64,000 nucleotides of DNA from Clostridia bacterium (GCA_017428385.1 JAFRQX010000033.1:1-64000); one strand, 5' to 3'. Numbered from the stretch's first letter, positions 1 to 8,882 are shown. Translations and numbers: made by a program. Notes: generated from the letters alone by a model not told the origin.

Positions 1-1
1 G

Positions 2-196
2 GCGGTCAAGGTAGCCAGCTGCATCATCAAGGGAAGCTATGACCAGATGGGAGACGCGACGGCTACGGTCGCGTCCTGGATCAATGGAAACGGGTATGAA
101 GTGAACGGACCCATGTTCAATATCTATCATGTGAGTCCGGCACAGACACAGAACCCGGAAGAATATGTGACAGAGGTCTGTTTCCCGATCGGATAA
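2..196 (+). CDS. C-terminal part of a GyrI-like effector-binding protein (partial)
   Basis: The window begins inside this gene; 64 codons remain, in frame from base 2 to a TAA stop. The tail carries a GDATATVASWINGNGY segment followed by MFNIYHVSP and a final VCFPIG. That pattern, a helix with W then a beta strand ending in EVCFPI, is typical of the last part of GyrI-like/AraC effector-binding domains, which bind small ligands in MerR- or AraC-type regulators or stand alone. The N-terminus is outside the window, so whether a DNA-binding domain is present cannot be told. Confidence 0.6.
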   Translation, partial: AVKVASCIIKGSYDQMGDATATVASWINGNGYEVNGPMFNIYHVSPAQTQNPEEYVTEVCFPIG

Positions 197-203
197 ACGG
201 TAT

Positions 204-236
204 GCCAGGAAACTTACGGGTTTCCTGGCCCTTTCC
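204..236 (+). terminator. Rho-independent terminator
   Basis: A perfect 10-bp stem, GCCAGGAAAC / GTTTCCTGGC, with a short loop, followed by CCTTTCC. It lies 8 bases after the stop of the partial gene. The T-tract is weak. Confidence 0.6.
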
Positions 237-263
237 ATATCATAAGCAAAGGACAGATGAGAA

Positions 264-1070
264 ATGAACACAGGGATTATCGGTTACGGAAGCATGGGAA
301 AGATGCTGCTGGAGAAGTTCTCTGATGCAGGAATTGCCCCGGAGAATCTGTATGTTTTCAACCGAACGGAGGAAAAGCTTGCGGGCATCGGAAAAACGGC
401 CACTGTGTGTCACAGCACCAAAGAACTGGCGGCAGGCTGTGATATCGTTTTTCTCTGTGTTCTGCCTTCCGCCATCAAAGCTGTGCTGGAAGACATCCGG
501 TCGGAAGTAAAGGAAGACTGCCTGCTTGTTTCACTGAACGGCAGTGTGACTTTTGAGCAGATGGAGAGAATTGCAAAGCATAAAATGGCGAAAGTGATTC
601 CGAGCGTCACCGCTGAAATTAACAAATCACAGACGCTGGTTTGCTATAATGAGCTGGCGAATGCGACGGACAGGAAAACCCTGGAGCTTCTGCTCGGATA
701 TATCGGCAATGTGATTGAATTGCCGGAGAGGGAAATGGGCATGGGGTCCGAACTGGTCAGCTGCATGCCCGGCTTTATCGCGTCAGTTTTCGATGTAATC
801 TGTAAGGCGGCCGGCGAACATACGGAGATCCCATATGATCAGGTGGTTCGGATGGTGCTGAATACCATGTGCGCCACGGGAGAACTGATGCTGAAAAAGG
901 GAATGTCCTTTGACGAGGTTGTGGCCAGGGTGGCTACAAAGGGAGGAATTACCGAGGAGGGAACCAGGGTAATCTATGAACAGTTCCCGGGAACCGCTGA
1001 TCAGATGTTTGAAAAAACGCTGGTCAAAAGAAAACTGACGGCAGAATGCGCCGAAGATTACTTCAGGTAA
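264..1070 (+). CDS. proC: Pyrroline-5-carboxylate reductase-like NAD(P)-binding protein
   Basis: 268 residues, the usual ProC length. The N-terminal Rossmann motif GYGSMGKM (residues 7-14) and a FNRTEEK segment after the second strand fit ProC/F420-dependent oxidoreductases. The C-terminal half, with GMGSELVSCMPGF and an all-helical tail, fits the P5CR dimerisation domain. ProC reduces 1-pyrroline-5-carboxylate to proline with NAD(P)H in the cytosol. The gene stands alone with a terminator right behind it. Paralogues of ProC with other imine substrates exist, so the substrate is inferred. Confidence 0.75.
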   Translation: MNTGIIGYGSMGKMLLEKFSDAGIAPENLYVFNRTEEKLAGIGKTATVCHSTKELAAGCDIVFLCVLPSAIKAVLEDIRSEVKEDCLLVSLNGSVTFEQMERIAKHKMAKVIPSVTAEINKSQTLVCYNELANATDRKTLELLLGYIGNVIELPEREMGMGSELVSCMPGFIASVFDVICKAAGEHTEIPYDQVVRMVLNTMCATGELMLKKGMSFDEVVARVATKGGITEEGTRVIYEQFPGTADQMFEKTLVKRKLTAECAEDYFR

Positions 1071-1076
1071 ATGGAA

Positions 1077-1109
1077 ACGGGGAAGGAATGATGCCTTCCC
1101 CGTGTTTTA
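1077..1109 (+). terminator. Rho-independent terminator
   Basis: A 10-bp perfect stem ACGGGGAAGG / CCTTCCCCGT with a 7-base loop and a following GTTTTAT, directly after the ProC-like gene. Confidence 0.8.
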
Positions 1110-1123
1110 TCCTGCATTGTTTA

Positions 1124-1594
1124 TTATTCCGGCTGCTTGCAGACGTCCACCCATTCCAGGAACCCGCTGCATTTCTCCAATTCCGGAATGGTAAGCTTTA
1201 CGCCGCTGTGATCATCTCCCACAGCAGGATAGACGATCTCATGCCGGCGCAGACTTTCATCCAGATAGACGCTGACACCCTCATTTGCACCAAAGGGGCA
1301 TACACCGCCGATGGCATGTCCGATGAGGGACTCCACCAGATCCGCAGGGATCATTTTTGCCTTGCAGCCAAAGCGATCTTTATACTTCCGGTTGTCAATG
1401 CGGGCTGTGCCGTCCGCCAGGATCAGCACGGGCTGATCTTCCTGCAGGAAGGAAAGGGTTTTCGCGATCATCGCTTCCTCGCAGCCAATGGCTTGTGCCG
1501 CTTCCGCGACGGTGGCGCTGCTGTGCTCCGTTACAATGACTTTGTCTCCAAGACCGAAGCCTTCCAGGTATGCTTTCGCTTTCTCAAATGCCAT
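1124..1594 (-). CDS. YbaK/EbsC-family aminoacyl-tRNA deacylase
   Basis: 156 residues, the length of a free-standing YbaK/ProX domain. Visible family marks are the TVAEAAQAIG segment near residue 28, AMIAKTLSF with the conserved lysine, and IGGVCPFG near residue 94. These proteins hydrolyse misacylated tRNAs (for example Cys- or Ala-tRNA-Pro) and work as trans-editing factors beside the synthetase. It faces the ProC-like gene and shares the small strand block with the 2H phosphoesterase upstream. Which tRNA it edits cannot be read from the sequence. Confidence 0.8.
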   Translation of the reverse strand: MAFEKAKAYLEGFGLGDKVIVTEHSSATVAEAAQAIGCEEAMIAKTLSFLQEDQPVLILADGTARIDNRKYKDRFGCKAKMIPADLVESLIGHAIGGVCPFGANEGVSVYLDESLRRHEIVYPAVGDDHSGVKLTIPELEKCSGFLEWVDVCKQPE

Positions 1595-1621
1595 GATTCA
1601 TCAATCCCTGTTTGTTTTATA

Positions 1622-2128
1622 TCAGTCTGCAAGCCGCACAGAAAGGATATGCCTCGTCGGCCAGAATTCGTACAAATGCAGAACTGCAACTTTTCCGCTG
1701 AAAGATCTGAATTCTGTCAGTACAGACTGGGTTGCTTCCTGAATGACAGCCGGTTTATCGATCAGCATGGTGGTATGGGGAGACCAGTTGAACTGATCCC
1801 TGTTATCGCTGAATTCATCCTTCAGGGCCAGCATCTCCCTGCTGACTTCCGGGGCGACAAACAGGACGTCGTTTTCCGGCAGACGGAAGAGTCCGACGTG
1901 ATTAAACGCTGTATCGAAAGCCCTGTGCGTTTCCGCAATTTTTTCCAGACGGTTTTTCAGTTCCTCTTCCTGTTCGACCACATAGGAACCCATGGTGAAA
2001 TGCATGGGAATATCCTTGGTCTGCAGGCCGGAAAAGCCCTGATCATACAGTTTGTTCTGGAGGCCGGAAAGAATTTCTTCGGTCCGGTCATCATACCCTG
2101 CGAGTATATACAATGCCTTCTCTGCCAT
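1622..2128 (-). CDS. 2H phosphoesterase / 2'-5' RNA ligase-like protein
   Basis: The two hallmark HxT motifs are present: HFT in MHFTMGSY and HTT in SPHTTMLID. The protein is about 168 residues when started at the ATG preceded by GAGGATAACACC; an earlier in-frame ATG at 2152 has no good ribosome binding site. 2H enzymes act on 2',3'-cyclic phosphates or 2'-5' linkages in RNA or nucleotides. The gene lies 27 bases upstream of the YbaK-type gene on the same strand and is probably co-transcribed. The real substrate is unknown. Confidence 0.7.
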   Translation of the reverse strand: MAEKALYILAGYDDRTEEILSGLQNKLYDQGFSGLQTKDIPMHFTMGSYVVEQEEELKNRLEKIAETHRAFDTAFNHVGLFRLPENDVLFVAPEVSREMLALKDEFSDNRDQFNWSPHTTMLIDKPAVIQEATQSVLTEFRSFSGKVAVLHLYEFWPTRHILSVRLAD

Positions 2129-2417
2129 GGTGTTATCCTCAGTCTTTTTCAATGCAGCCTGATCCTTCGGACTAAACAGTATTCAGGATACAATCTTATC
2201 ACGAACGGCTGAAAACACAAGGAAAAAGAAAACAAAAACAGCCCCGGAATATTGGATACAGTATTCTTTGTGAACGATAATCCAACTGCGGCGTGCCCGA
2301 ACAGTGCCGATGGCGGGAGGCGAGGACGGTCAAGATCAATCCGATCAAGGGATCCGACGGATTCAGCAGGGAACAGGGTATACGTTTTTTATACCTTCTG
2401 TCAGGAGGGCGATTTCG
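2129..2417. other. Intergenic region without a recognised gene
   Basis: About 290 bases between the 2H phosphoesterase gene and the promoter of the sugar ABC operon. ORFs seen here have no ribosome binding site or family features. A small hairpin GGTATA/TATACC with a T-rich loop sits near 2378-2397, about 20 bases before the -35 box, and could be an operator. Nothing else was recognised. Confidence 0.5.
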
Positions 2418-2446
2418 TTGACATTGTTTTCCAGGATGCTTACAAT
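2418..2446 (+). promoter_or_regulatory. Sigma-A promoter of the sugar ABC operon
   Basis: TTGACA (2418-2423), 17-base spacer, TACAAT (2441-2446), about 80 bases before the binding-protein gene. Confidence 0.8.
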
Positions 2447-2526
2447 GATAATCAGAAGCGGACCAGTATATCCGCAAACAAATTTATATCAGGCAGAAAG
2501 CATCTGCCCCAGAAGGAGGTTTCTTT

Positions 2527-3435
2527 ATGAAGAAACTGGTTGCCCTGATTTTGGCCCTCGCCCTGACGCTGGGCTGTGCCGCCGCTATGGCCGATAAGGT
2601 CGGCTATACCTGTATGGATGGTACGAATCCTTTCTTCGTTGCCCTGGAAGCCGCTATCCGTGAGGTTGTGGAAGCCAACGGCGATGAACTGATTTCCCTG
2701 GATCCCCAGAACAGCAATGAAAAACAGATTGCCCAGATCGAAGATATGATCTCCAACGGTGTTGTGGCTATGTTCGTCAACCCCGTTGACAAAGACGGCA
2801 TCATCGCCGGCCTGGATAAGCTGAAGGAAGCCAACATCCCCATGTTCGGTTTTGATACCGAAGTGGCTGATATGTCCTACCTGGTAACCTACGCCGGATC
2901 CGACAACTACAACGCCGGTAAGGTCTGCGGTGAAGACCTGGTGGCCAAGCTGCCCGACGGCGGCCCCATCATCGTGCTGGATTCTCCCACAATGCAGTCT
3001 GTTGTGGACCGCACCAACGGCTTCCTCGAAGCCATTGACGGCAAGGGCTTTGAAGTGGTCTTCCAGAAGGACTGCATGGGCAACCAGGAACAGGGCAACC
3101 TGAACGGTACCGACGCCCTGATCGCCCATCCGGATGCTGTCGCCATCTTCGGCGGAAATGACCCCACCGCTCTGGGTGCTGCCGCTGCTGCGGAAGCTGC
3201 TCAGTCCAAGGCCCTGATCTACGGCGTTGACGGTTCTCCCGACATCAAGGCCCTGATCGCGGAAGGCAAAGTCACCGGTACCGGTGCTCAGTCCCCGATC
3301 TCCATCGGCAAGACCATCGCTGAACTGTACTACAAGTGGAAGGCCGGCGAAACTGTGGAAGCCCGTTATCCGATCGCGACCTTCATGATTAACTCTGACA
3401 ATATCGCTGAATACAACAACGGCGGATGGCAGTAA
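2527..3435 (+). CDS. Periplasmic-type sugar-binding protein of an ABC importer
   Basis: 302 residues. An N-terminal signal peptide (MKKLVALILALALTLG) ends near AMAD; no clear lipobox is seen although a Cys is close. The mature part is a type I periplasmic binding protein: DGTNPFFVALEAA near residue 36, then NPVDKDG, then GGNDPTALGA and YGVDGSPDI, as in RbsB-like proteins. It delivers a sugar, probably a pentose or hexose, to the transporter encoded next. SD sequence AGAAGGAGG lies before the ATG. A terminator separates it from the ATPase gene, which would let the binding protein be made in excess. Confidence 0.9.
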   Translation: MKKLVALILALALTLGCAAAMADKVGYTCMDGTNPFFVALEAAIREVVEANGDELISLDPQNSNEKQIAQIEDMISNGVVAMFVNPVDKDGIIAGLDKLKEANIPMFGFDTEVADMSYLVTYAGSDNYNAGKVCGEDLVAKLPDGGPIIVLDSPTMQSVVDRTNGFLEAIDGKGFEVVFQKDCMGNQEQGNLNGTDALIAHPDAVAIFGGNDPTALGAAAAAEAAQSKALIYGVDGSPDIKALIAEGKVTGTGAQSPISIGKTIAELYYKWKAGETVEARYPIATFMINSDNIAEYNNGGWQ

Positions 3436-3498
3436 GCCAGTAAAGCCGATCCTTTGAGTCAGCCTCTTTTCTGAAGGGGAAGACCCGGCGATAAACGA

Positions 3499-3530
3499 AG
3501 GGCTTTGTTCCATCTGAGCAAAGCCCTTTT
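3499..3530 (+). terminator. Terminator/attenuator after the binding-protein gene
   Basis: A 9-bp stem AGGGCTTTG / CAAAGCCCT followed by TTTT. An outer arm pair AAGACCCGG (3480-3488) / CCGGGTCTT (3541-3549) encloses it. Its place between binding-protein and ATPase genes suggests partial termination. Confidence 0.75.
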
Positions 3531-3588
3531 CCGGATGTATCCGGGTCTTTCCCTCAGAACATCCTAAGCAAAACGGTGGTGAGACTTT

Positions 3589-5106
3589 GTGAGCGAATAC
3601 CTGCTCGAGATGAAAGGAATCTATAAATCCTTTCCGGGCGTCAAGGCACTACAGAATGTGGAGTTTCAGCTGAAAGCCGGAGAGATCCACGCGCTGCTGG
3701 GTGAGAACGGTGCGGGCAAATCCACGCTGATCAAGGTGCTGGGCGGCATCTATATCGCGGAGGAAGGCGAGATCCGCATCGACGGAAAAAAGGTTGTTAT
3801 TGACGGCGTAAATGCTGCCCGTGACAATGGTATTTCCATTATTCACCAGGAACTGGTGCTGGTGCCGCATATGACCGTGGCGGAGAATATCTTCCTCGGC
3901 CGGGAACCCATGGGAAAGTTCGGCGTGGACTATAAGCGGATGGCAGCGTCCGCACAGGAAATGCTGGACAAGTTTGACCTTGGAATCAACGCGACAGATG
4001 AAATCTTTGATCTTTCCATCGCGCAGCAGCAGATGGTGGAAATTGTCAAAGCTATTTCCTTCAACTGCCGGATCCTGGTCATGGATGAGCCTACTTCCTC
4101 CATTTCCGACCGTGAGGTTACGCAGCTGTTTGAAATCATGCGTAATCTGGCGGCCCAGGGCGTGGGTATCATCTACATCAGTCACAAGATGAGTGAACTG
4201 AACGAGGTCTGCGACCGGGTGACGGTACTGCGTGACGGCATGTACGTGGGCACACGCGTGGTTGCGGATACTCCCCGGGATGAACTGATCACCATGATGG
4301 TCGGCCGGGAGCTGGACCAGTATTATACCCGCGACCACGTCAAGGATACGCCGGTCTTCTTCAAGTGTGAGCATATCGATGACGGCAAGAAGCACCACAA
4401 GCGGGTGAACGACGTTTCCTTTGAGGTGCGGGAAGGTGAAATCGTCGGTTTCGCAGGCCTGGTCGGCGCCGGACGCAGCGAGACAATGCAGTGTATCTTC
4501 GGCCTGACGAGCACCGCCACCGGAACGATCACGCTTGAAGGGAAAAAGCTGAATATCTCCAGTGCTGTGGACGCCATGAAATACGGTATTGCCATGGTGC
4601 CGGAAAACCGGAAACTGGAAGGGCTTTATCATATCCAGTCCGTGAGTTTCAACACCACCATAGAGGTGCTCCATGAAATCATCAATCACCTGCGCGTGAA
4701 CGAGAAACGGGAACATGAAATTACCCAGGAGTTCATTGATAAGATGCAGACGAAGACCCCTTCCCATGAGCAGCGGGTCTCCAACCTGTCCGGAGGAAAC
4801 CAGCAGAAGGTTATGATCGGACGCTGGCTTGCCACGAAGCCGAAGGTGCTGATCCTGGATGAGCCGACCCGCGGCGTGGACGTCGGCGCCAAGGCGGAAA
4901 TCTATGAGATTATGAATGAACTGACCAAACAGGGTGTGGCCATTATTATGGTTTCTTCGGAACTGCCGGAGATCATCAATATGGCAGACCGGGTCTATGT
5001 GATGTACGACGGCCGGATCACCGGCTGCATCGATTATGAAAACGTCAGCCAGGAAGCGATCATGCATCTCGCAACCCTGGAGACAACAGGAGGGGCCAAA
5101 GCATGA
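3589..5106 (+). CDS. Sugar ABC transporter ATPase with two ATP-binding domains
   Basis: 505 residues with a GTG start, matching RbsA/MglA/XylG-type double ATPases. The first half has Walker A GENGAGKST (about residue 38) and Walker B RILVMDEPTS. The second half has the usual degenerate loop GLVGAGRSE, a signature LSGGNQQKV and Walker B VLILDEPTRGVD. It powers sugar import with the permease and binding protein on either side. The stop overlaps the permease start by 4 bases, showing translational coupling. Confidence 0.92.
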   Translation: MSEYLLEMKGIYKSFPGVKALQNVEFQLKAGEIHALLGENGAGKSTLIKVLGGIYIAEEGEIRIDGKKVVIDGVNAARDNGISIIHQELVLVPHMTVAENIFLGREPMGKFGVDYKRMAASAQEMLDKFDLGINATDEIFDLSIAQQQMVEIVKAISFNCRILVMDEPTSSISDREVTQLFEIMRNLAAQGVGIIYISHKMSELNEVCDRVTVLRDGMYVGTRVVADTPRDELITMMVGRELDQYYTRDHVKDTPVFFKCEHIDDGKKHHKRVNDVSFEVREGEIVGFAGLVGAGRSETMQCIFGLTSTATGTITLEGKKLNISSAVDAMKYGIAMVPENRKLEGLYHIQSVSFNTTIEVLHEIINHLRVNEKREHEITQEFIDKMQTKTPSHEQRVSNLSGGNQQKVMIGRWLATKPKVLILDEPTRGVDVGAKAEIYEIMNELTKQGVAIIMVSSELPEIINMADRVYVMYDGRITGCIDYENVSQEAIMHLATLETTGGAKA

Positions 5107-6059
5107 AAGGCATTAAGAAGTATCTGAAGGACAACCTGGGAATTATCCTGGCCCTGGTCGCCATGATCCTGTTCCTGTATGTTTATCCGAAAACCCATAA
5201 CACGTTCCTGACTACCAACAATATCTTCAACGTGCTGCGGCAGAGCGCCACCAACCTGATGCTGGCCTGCGGTATGACGATGGTCATCATCCTGGGCGGC
5301 ATTGACCTTTCCGTGGGTTCCATCATCGCCATGTCCGGCGTGCTGGGCGCAGCGGCGGTTGTGTGGCACGGGCTGCCGGAAATTGTGGGCATCCTGATTG
5401 CCATCCTGTCCGGCCTGCTGTTCGGCCTGCTGAACGGCACGATCATCGCCCGGACAAAGATCCCGCCCTTTATCGTGACCCTGGCATCCATGAACATCGC
5501 GAAGGGTATTGCCTACGTGTATTCGGGCGGCAAGCCGATCCGCTGTATGACAGACGCCTGGAAGTTCCTCGGAGCCGGCAACGTGGCGGGCATCCCGACG
5601 CCGGTGATCACGATGTTCATTGTGTTTGTCGTCGCGGTGCTGTTCCTGAACCGGTCCCGGATCGGAAGACACATTTACGCGGTGGGCGGCAACGATACAG
5701 CTGCAAAATTCTCCGCGATCAACACTGCCAAGGTCAAACTGATTGTTTACTCCTTCAGCGGCCTGATGGCCGGCCTGGCCGGTATCACCATCGCATCCCG
5801 GCTGTACTCCGGAACCTGTACCTCCGGTGACGGCGCGGAAATGGACGCCATCGCGGCTGTGGTCGTGGGCGGCACCTCCATGTCCGGCGGATCCGGCAAA
5901 CTGGGCGGAACGCTGATCGGCGTGCTGATCATCGGTATCCTGAACAACGGCCTGAACCTGATGGGTGTCAACTCTGACTGGCAGTACATCATCAAGGGCG
6001 CCGTTATCCTGTCGGCTGTGTATATGGACTTCCTGCGCAACCGTAAAAAGGCATCCTGA
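5103..6059 (+). CDS. Sugar ABC transporter permease (RbsC-like)
   Basis: 318 residues with eight to ten hydrophobic segments. Family marks are GMTMVIILGGIDLSVGS near residue 57 and the cytoplasmic coupling segment IYAVGGNDTAAKFS near residue 196. It forms the membrane channel of the importer with the ATPase encoded just upstream. The sugar is not shown by the sequence; the enzymes downstream point to a ketose- or aldose-type monosaccharide. Confidence 0.92.
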   Translation: MKGIKKYLKDNLGIILALVAMILFLYVYPKTHNTFLTTNNIFNVLRQSATNLMLACGMTMVIILGGIDLSVGSIIAMSGVLGAAAVVWHGLPEIVGILIAILSGLLFGLLNGTIIARTKIPPFIVTLASMNIAKGIAYVYSGGKPIRCMTDAWKFLGAGNVAGIPTPVITMFIVFVVAVLFLNRSRIGRHIYAVGGNDTAAKFSAINTAKVKLIVYSFSGLMAGLAGITIASRLYSGTCTSGDGAEMDAIAAVVVGGTSMSGGSGKLGGTLIGVLIIGILNNGLNLMGVNSDWQYIIKGAVILSAVYMDFLRNRKKAS

Positions 6060-6076
6060 GAAACCGATATACCTGA

Positions 6077-6108
6077 CAAAAGCCGTCCTGTCCTGCAGGC
6101 GGCTTTTG
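6077..6108 (+). terminator. Probable terminator/attenuator after the permease gene
   Basis: An 8-bp stem AAAAGCCG / CGGCTTTT with an inner CCTGCAGG; the T-run is part of the stem. It may lower, rather than stop, reading into the isomerase gene. Confidence 0.55.
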
Positions 6109-6154
6109 CCGTCTCAGGAAGACAGGAGCATCCGAGTGAAAGGATGTGAACCGG

Positions 6155-6838
6155 ATGAAACGCTCCGAGATCAATGCCCATATCAGGGAGTTTGAAGCTG
6201 TTCTGCAGGAACACTGTTTTATGCTGCCGCCGTTTTTGTCATTTACCCCGGAGGAGTGGCTGACAAAAGGCAGTGAGTATGACGAAATCCGGGACAACGC
6301 TCTTGGATGGGACCTGACGGATTTCGGCAGCGGGGACTTTTCTTCTTGCGGCCTTTACCTGATCACGCTGCGTAACGGGAATATACATCAGGACAAATAT
6401 CCAAAACCATATGCGGAGAAGATTATGATGCTGCGGGGCGGGCAGACGTGTCCCTGCCATTTCCATTGGCATAAAATGGAGGATATTATCAACCGGGGCG
6501 GAGGAAATGTGATATTCCGGTTATGGAATGCCGGAGCAGACGAACTGCCGGACCGCAGGACTCCTGTGACCGTGCACCGGGACGGGAGAATATATACAGT
6601 TTCGGCAGGGGAGGGAATTGTAATTGCGCCGGGGGAAAGCCTGACGCTGCATCCTGGCTGCTATCATGAATTCACCGTCGGGAAAGCAGATGACTATGCC
6701 CTGATCGGCGAGGTTTCCATGTGCAATGACGATGAAACGGATAACCGCTTTGAAACACCGGTAGGACGATTTCCTGCCATTGAGGAGGATGAAACGCCCT
6801 ATCGTCTGCTGTGCAATGAATATCCTCCCGCACGCTGA
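6155..6838 (+). CDS. D-lyxose ketol-isomerase family sugar isomerase
   Basis: About 227 residues from the ATG at 6155; a GTG at 6146 sits too close to the AAGGA site. The cupin metal site is visible in CPCHFHWHKMEDIIN (His-x-His with Glu five residues on) and a later HPGCYHEF supplies another His. This matches the D-lyxose isomerase family, which interconverts lyxose/xylulose and often mannose/fructose using a divalent metal. The gene sits between the importer and genes for a sugar kinase and an aldolase, so it probably makes the ketose that they use. Substrate is inferred. Confidence 0.75.
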   Translation: MKRSEINAHIREFEAVLQEHCFMLPPFLSFTPEEWLTKGSEYDEIRDNALGWDLTDFGSGDFSSCGLYLITLRNGNIHQDKYPKPYAEKIMMLRGGQTCPCHFHWHKMEDIINRGGGNVIFRLWNAGADELPDRRTPVTVHRDGRIYTVSAGEGIVIAPGESLTLHPGCYHEFTVGKADDYALIGEVSMCNDDETDNRFETPVGRFPAIEEDETPYRLLCNEYPPAR

Positions 6839-6857
6839 CGGGAAGCGGAGGTAAAAG

Positions 6858-7958
6858 ATGAAAAAGGTGATTGCCGCAGGCCATATCTGCCTGGATATCA
6901 CACCGGTTTTCCCGGCAGGGAAACAGTATGACAGCCTGTCAGCCCTGCTGGTTCCCGGCAAACTGATCCAGACAGAGGCGGCGGACGTGCATACCGGCGG
7001 AAGCGTGGCCAATACAGGTTTGGCACTGAAACTGCTGGGATGCGACGTGGCGCTGATGGGCAAGGTTGGAGATGATGCTTTCGGGACGATGATCCGGAGT
7101 ATCCTGGCCCAATACGGAGCAGGGGGACTGCTGGTTGACCCGGAAAGTTCCACGTCCTATTCTGTTGTGCTGGCTGTGCCCGGCCAAGACCGGGTTTTCC
7201 TGCACAGCCCGGGAGCAAATGATACCTTTACCGGCGTGGATATTCCGGAGGAAGCCCTGGAGGACGCAGCGCTGTTTCACTTCGGCTATCCGCCGCTGAT
7301 GCGCCGAACCTGGGAAAACGACGGGGCGGAGCTGATTGCCCTGTACCGGCGTATGAAAGAGAAGGAGATTGCCACCAGCCTGGATCTGGCAGCAGTGGAT
7401 CCAAATACTCCGGCAGGGCAGGCAGACTGGGAAAAGATCCTTTCCGGCGTGCTGCCGTATGTTGACTTTTTCGTTCCGAGCTTTGAGGAGCTTTGCTGGA
7501 TGCTGGACAGGGAACGGTATGACCGGCTGGCTGCCGGCGGCAGGGATATGACAGACGGACTGGACCTGGAAAAAGAAGTCCTGCCCCTGGCAGAAAGGGT
7601 GCTTTCCATGGGCTGCCGGGCTGCCATGATCAAGTGCGGGAAAAGCGGAATGCTGCTTCGGACAGCCGATGGGTCAGAGGTGGAAAAGATCGGATCACGG
7701 CTGGAACTGGACGTGGAAGCGTGGGACAGCCGGACTGTGCTCCAACCCTGTTTCAAAGCGGATATTGTACGAAGCGGCGCCGGTGCGGGAGACACCAGCA
7801 TTGCGGCGTTCCTGGCGGCGGTACTCAGCGGGAGGAAACCGGCGGAGTGCGTGGCGCTGGCCTGTGCGGAGGGCGCCTGTTGTGTGACAACCTATGATAC
7901 GCTCAGCGGACTAAAACCGCTGGATGAACTGGAAGAGAGAATCCGGAAAGGCTGGTAA
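6858..7958 (+). CDS. PfkB-family carbohydrate kinase
   Basis: 366 residues. The N-terminal glycine-rich signature TGGSVANTGLALKLLG (near residue 46) and the C-terminal catalytic box GAGAGDTSIAAFLA identify the ribokinase/PfkB fold; the Asp of GAGD is the catalytic base. The protein is longer than ribokinase (about 310) and has an extra segment near residues 210-235. It should phosphorylate the ketose made by the isomerase encoded 19 bases upstream. Downstream it is followed by an aldolase, which suggests a 1-phosphate or 1,6-bisphosphate product; this is inference. Confidence 0.85.
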   Translation: MKKVIAAGHICLDITPVFPAGKQYDSLSALLVPGKLIQTEAADVHTGGSVANTGLALKLLGCDVALMGKVGDDAFGTMIRSILAQYGAGGLLVDPESSTSYSVVLAVPGQDRVFLHSPGANDTFTGVDIPEEALEDAALFHFGYPPLMRRTWENDGAELIALYRRMKEKEIATSLDLAAVDPNTPAGQADWEKILSGVLPYVDFFVPSFEELCWMLDRERYDRLAAGGRDMTDGLDLEKEVLPLAERVLSMGCRAAMIKCGKSGMLLRTADGSEVEKIGSRLELDVEAWDSRTVLQPCFKADIVRSGAGAGDTSIAAFLAAVLSGRKPAECVALACAEGACCVTTYDTLSGLKPLDELEERIRKGW

Positions 7959-7971
7959 GGAGGGAAAACGG

Positions 7972-8823
7972 ATGCTGGTAAATATGAACGACGTGCTGAT
8001 TCCGGCAAAAGAGGGGAAATATGCTGTCGGATTCTTCAATGCAGTGAACGTGGAGATGGCCCGGGCTGTCATTGAAACCGCAGAGGAACTGCGGGCTCCG
8101 GTGATGGTCGGCACCGCGGAAATCCTTCTGCCGGCCATGTCCCTGGAACGGGTGGCGGAATATCTGATTCCCATGGCTCGGAAGGCATCTGTTCCGGTCT
8201 GTGTCCACTATGACCACGGCCTGACATTTGAAAAATGTATGGAGGCACTGGAACTGGGATTTACTTCCGTAATGTATGACTGCTCAACGGAGGCGTATGA
8301 AGTCAACATTGATAAGGTCGCGGAAATGGTTCGGATCTGTCATGCCAAAGGGGTTACCGTGGAGGGTGAACTCGGCCATGTAGGGGATAACGAAGGAACC
8401 GGAAAGCTGGAAAATCCGGAGGATTACTTCACCAATCCGGATACCGCGGTGGATTTTGTCAGCCGGACCGGGATCGATTCCCTGGCTGTTGCGGTCGGCA
8501 ATGCCCACGGGGATTACAAGTTCCCGCCGAAACTGGACTTTGACCGCATAGAGACGATTTCCAGGAAGACGGGGCTGCCCCTTGTGCTGCACGGCGGGAG
8601 CGGGCTGTCTGATTCGGATTTCCGCACGGCGGTGCAGAAGGGAATCTGTAAGGTGAACATCTTCACAGACATTGACAAGGCCGGGAGGGCGGGCATTGAA
8701 GAAGGTCTTGCCGCTGGCGCTTCCTCCATGATGGGCCTGATTCCCTATGAAATTGAAGCCATGAAGAAGGTCGTGCGGAACAAGATGGAGCTGTTTGGCT
8801 CCGTGGGGCGCTGCACCTGCTGA
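7972..8823 (+). CDS. Class II (zinc) ketose-bisphosphate aldolase
   Basis: 283 residues from the ATG preceded by AAGGAGGG; an upstream ATG at 7924 lies within the kinase gene and lacks such a site. Class II aldolase marks are YDHGLTFEKC with the zinc-binding His near residue 82, EGELGHVG near residue 132, LHGGSGLSD with another His, and VNIFTDI. It splits a ketose phosphate to DHAP and an aldehyde, as GatY/KbaY/FbaA do. Its place after isomerase and kinase completes a short catabolic route. The exact sugar phosphate cannot be told. Confidence 0.88.
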   Translation: MLVNMNDVLIPAKEGKYAVGFFNAVNVEMARAVIETAEELRAPVMVGTAEILLPAMSLERVAEYLIPMARKASVPVCVHYDHGLTFEKCMEALELGFTSVMYDCSTEAYEVNIDKVAEMVRICHAKGVTVEGELGHVGDNEGTGKLENPEDYFTNPDTAVDFVSRTGIDSLAVAVGNAHGDYKFPPKLDFDRIETISRKTGLPLVLHGGSGLSDSDFRTAVQKGICKVNIFTDIDKAGRAGIEEGLAAGASSMMGLIPYEIEAMKKVVRNKMELFGSVGRCTC

Positions 8824-8847
8824 CCCGGATCTCCTGATACGGATAAA

Positions 8848-8882
8848 GAAACAGCCTGCGAATTTAATCGCAGGCTGTTCTG
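8848..8882. terminator. Bidirectional terminator
   Basis: A perfect 10-bp stem ACAGCCTGCG (8851-8860) / CGCAGGCTGT (8869-8878) with AAAGAA before and TCTGTTTC after, between the convergent aldolase and GH2 genes. Confidence 0.8.

Noticed and set aside
1046..2212. 388-codon plus-strand ORF
   Set aside because: Runs through a terminator and antisense to the YbaK-type and 2H phosphoesterase genes, both with clear motifs.
2190..2410. Possible riboswitch before the sugar ABC operon
   Set aside because: It lies upstream of the consensus promoter, so it would not be in the mRNA; no known riboswitch core was seen.
3649..5067. 472-codon minus-strand ORF, rich in His and Asp
   Set aside because: Antisense to the sugar ABC ATPase with intact Walker motifs; His-rich composition is typical of such shadows.
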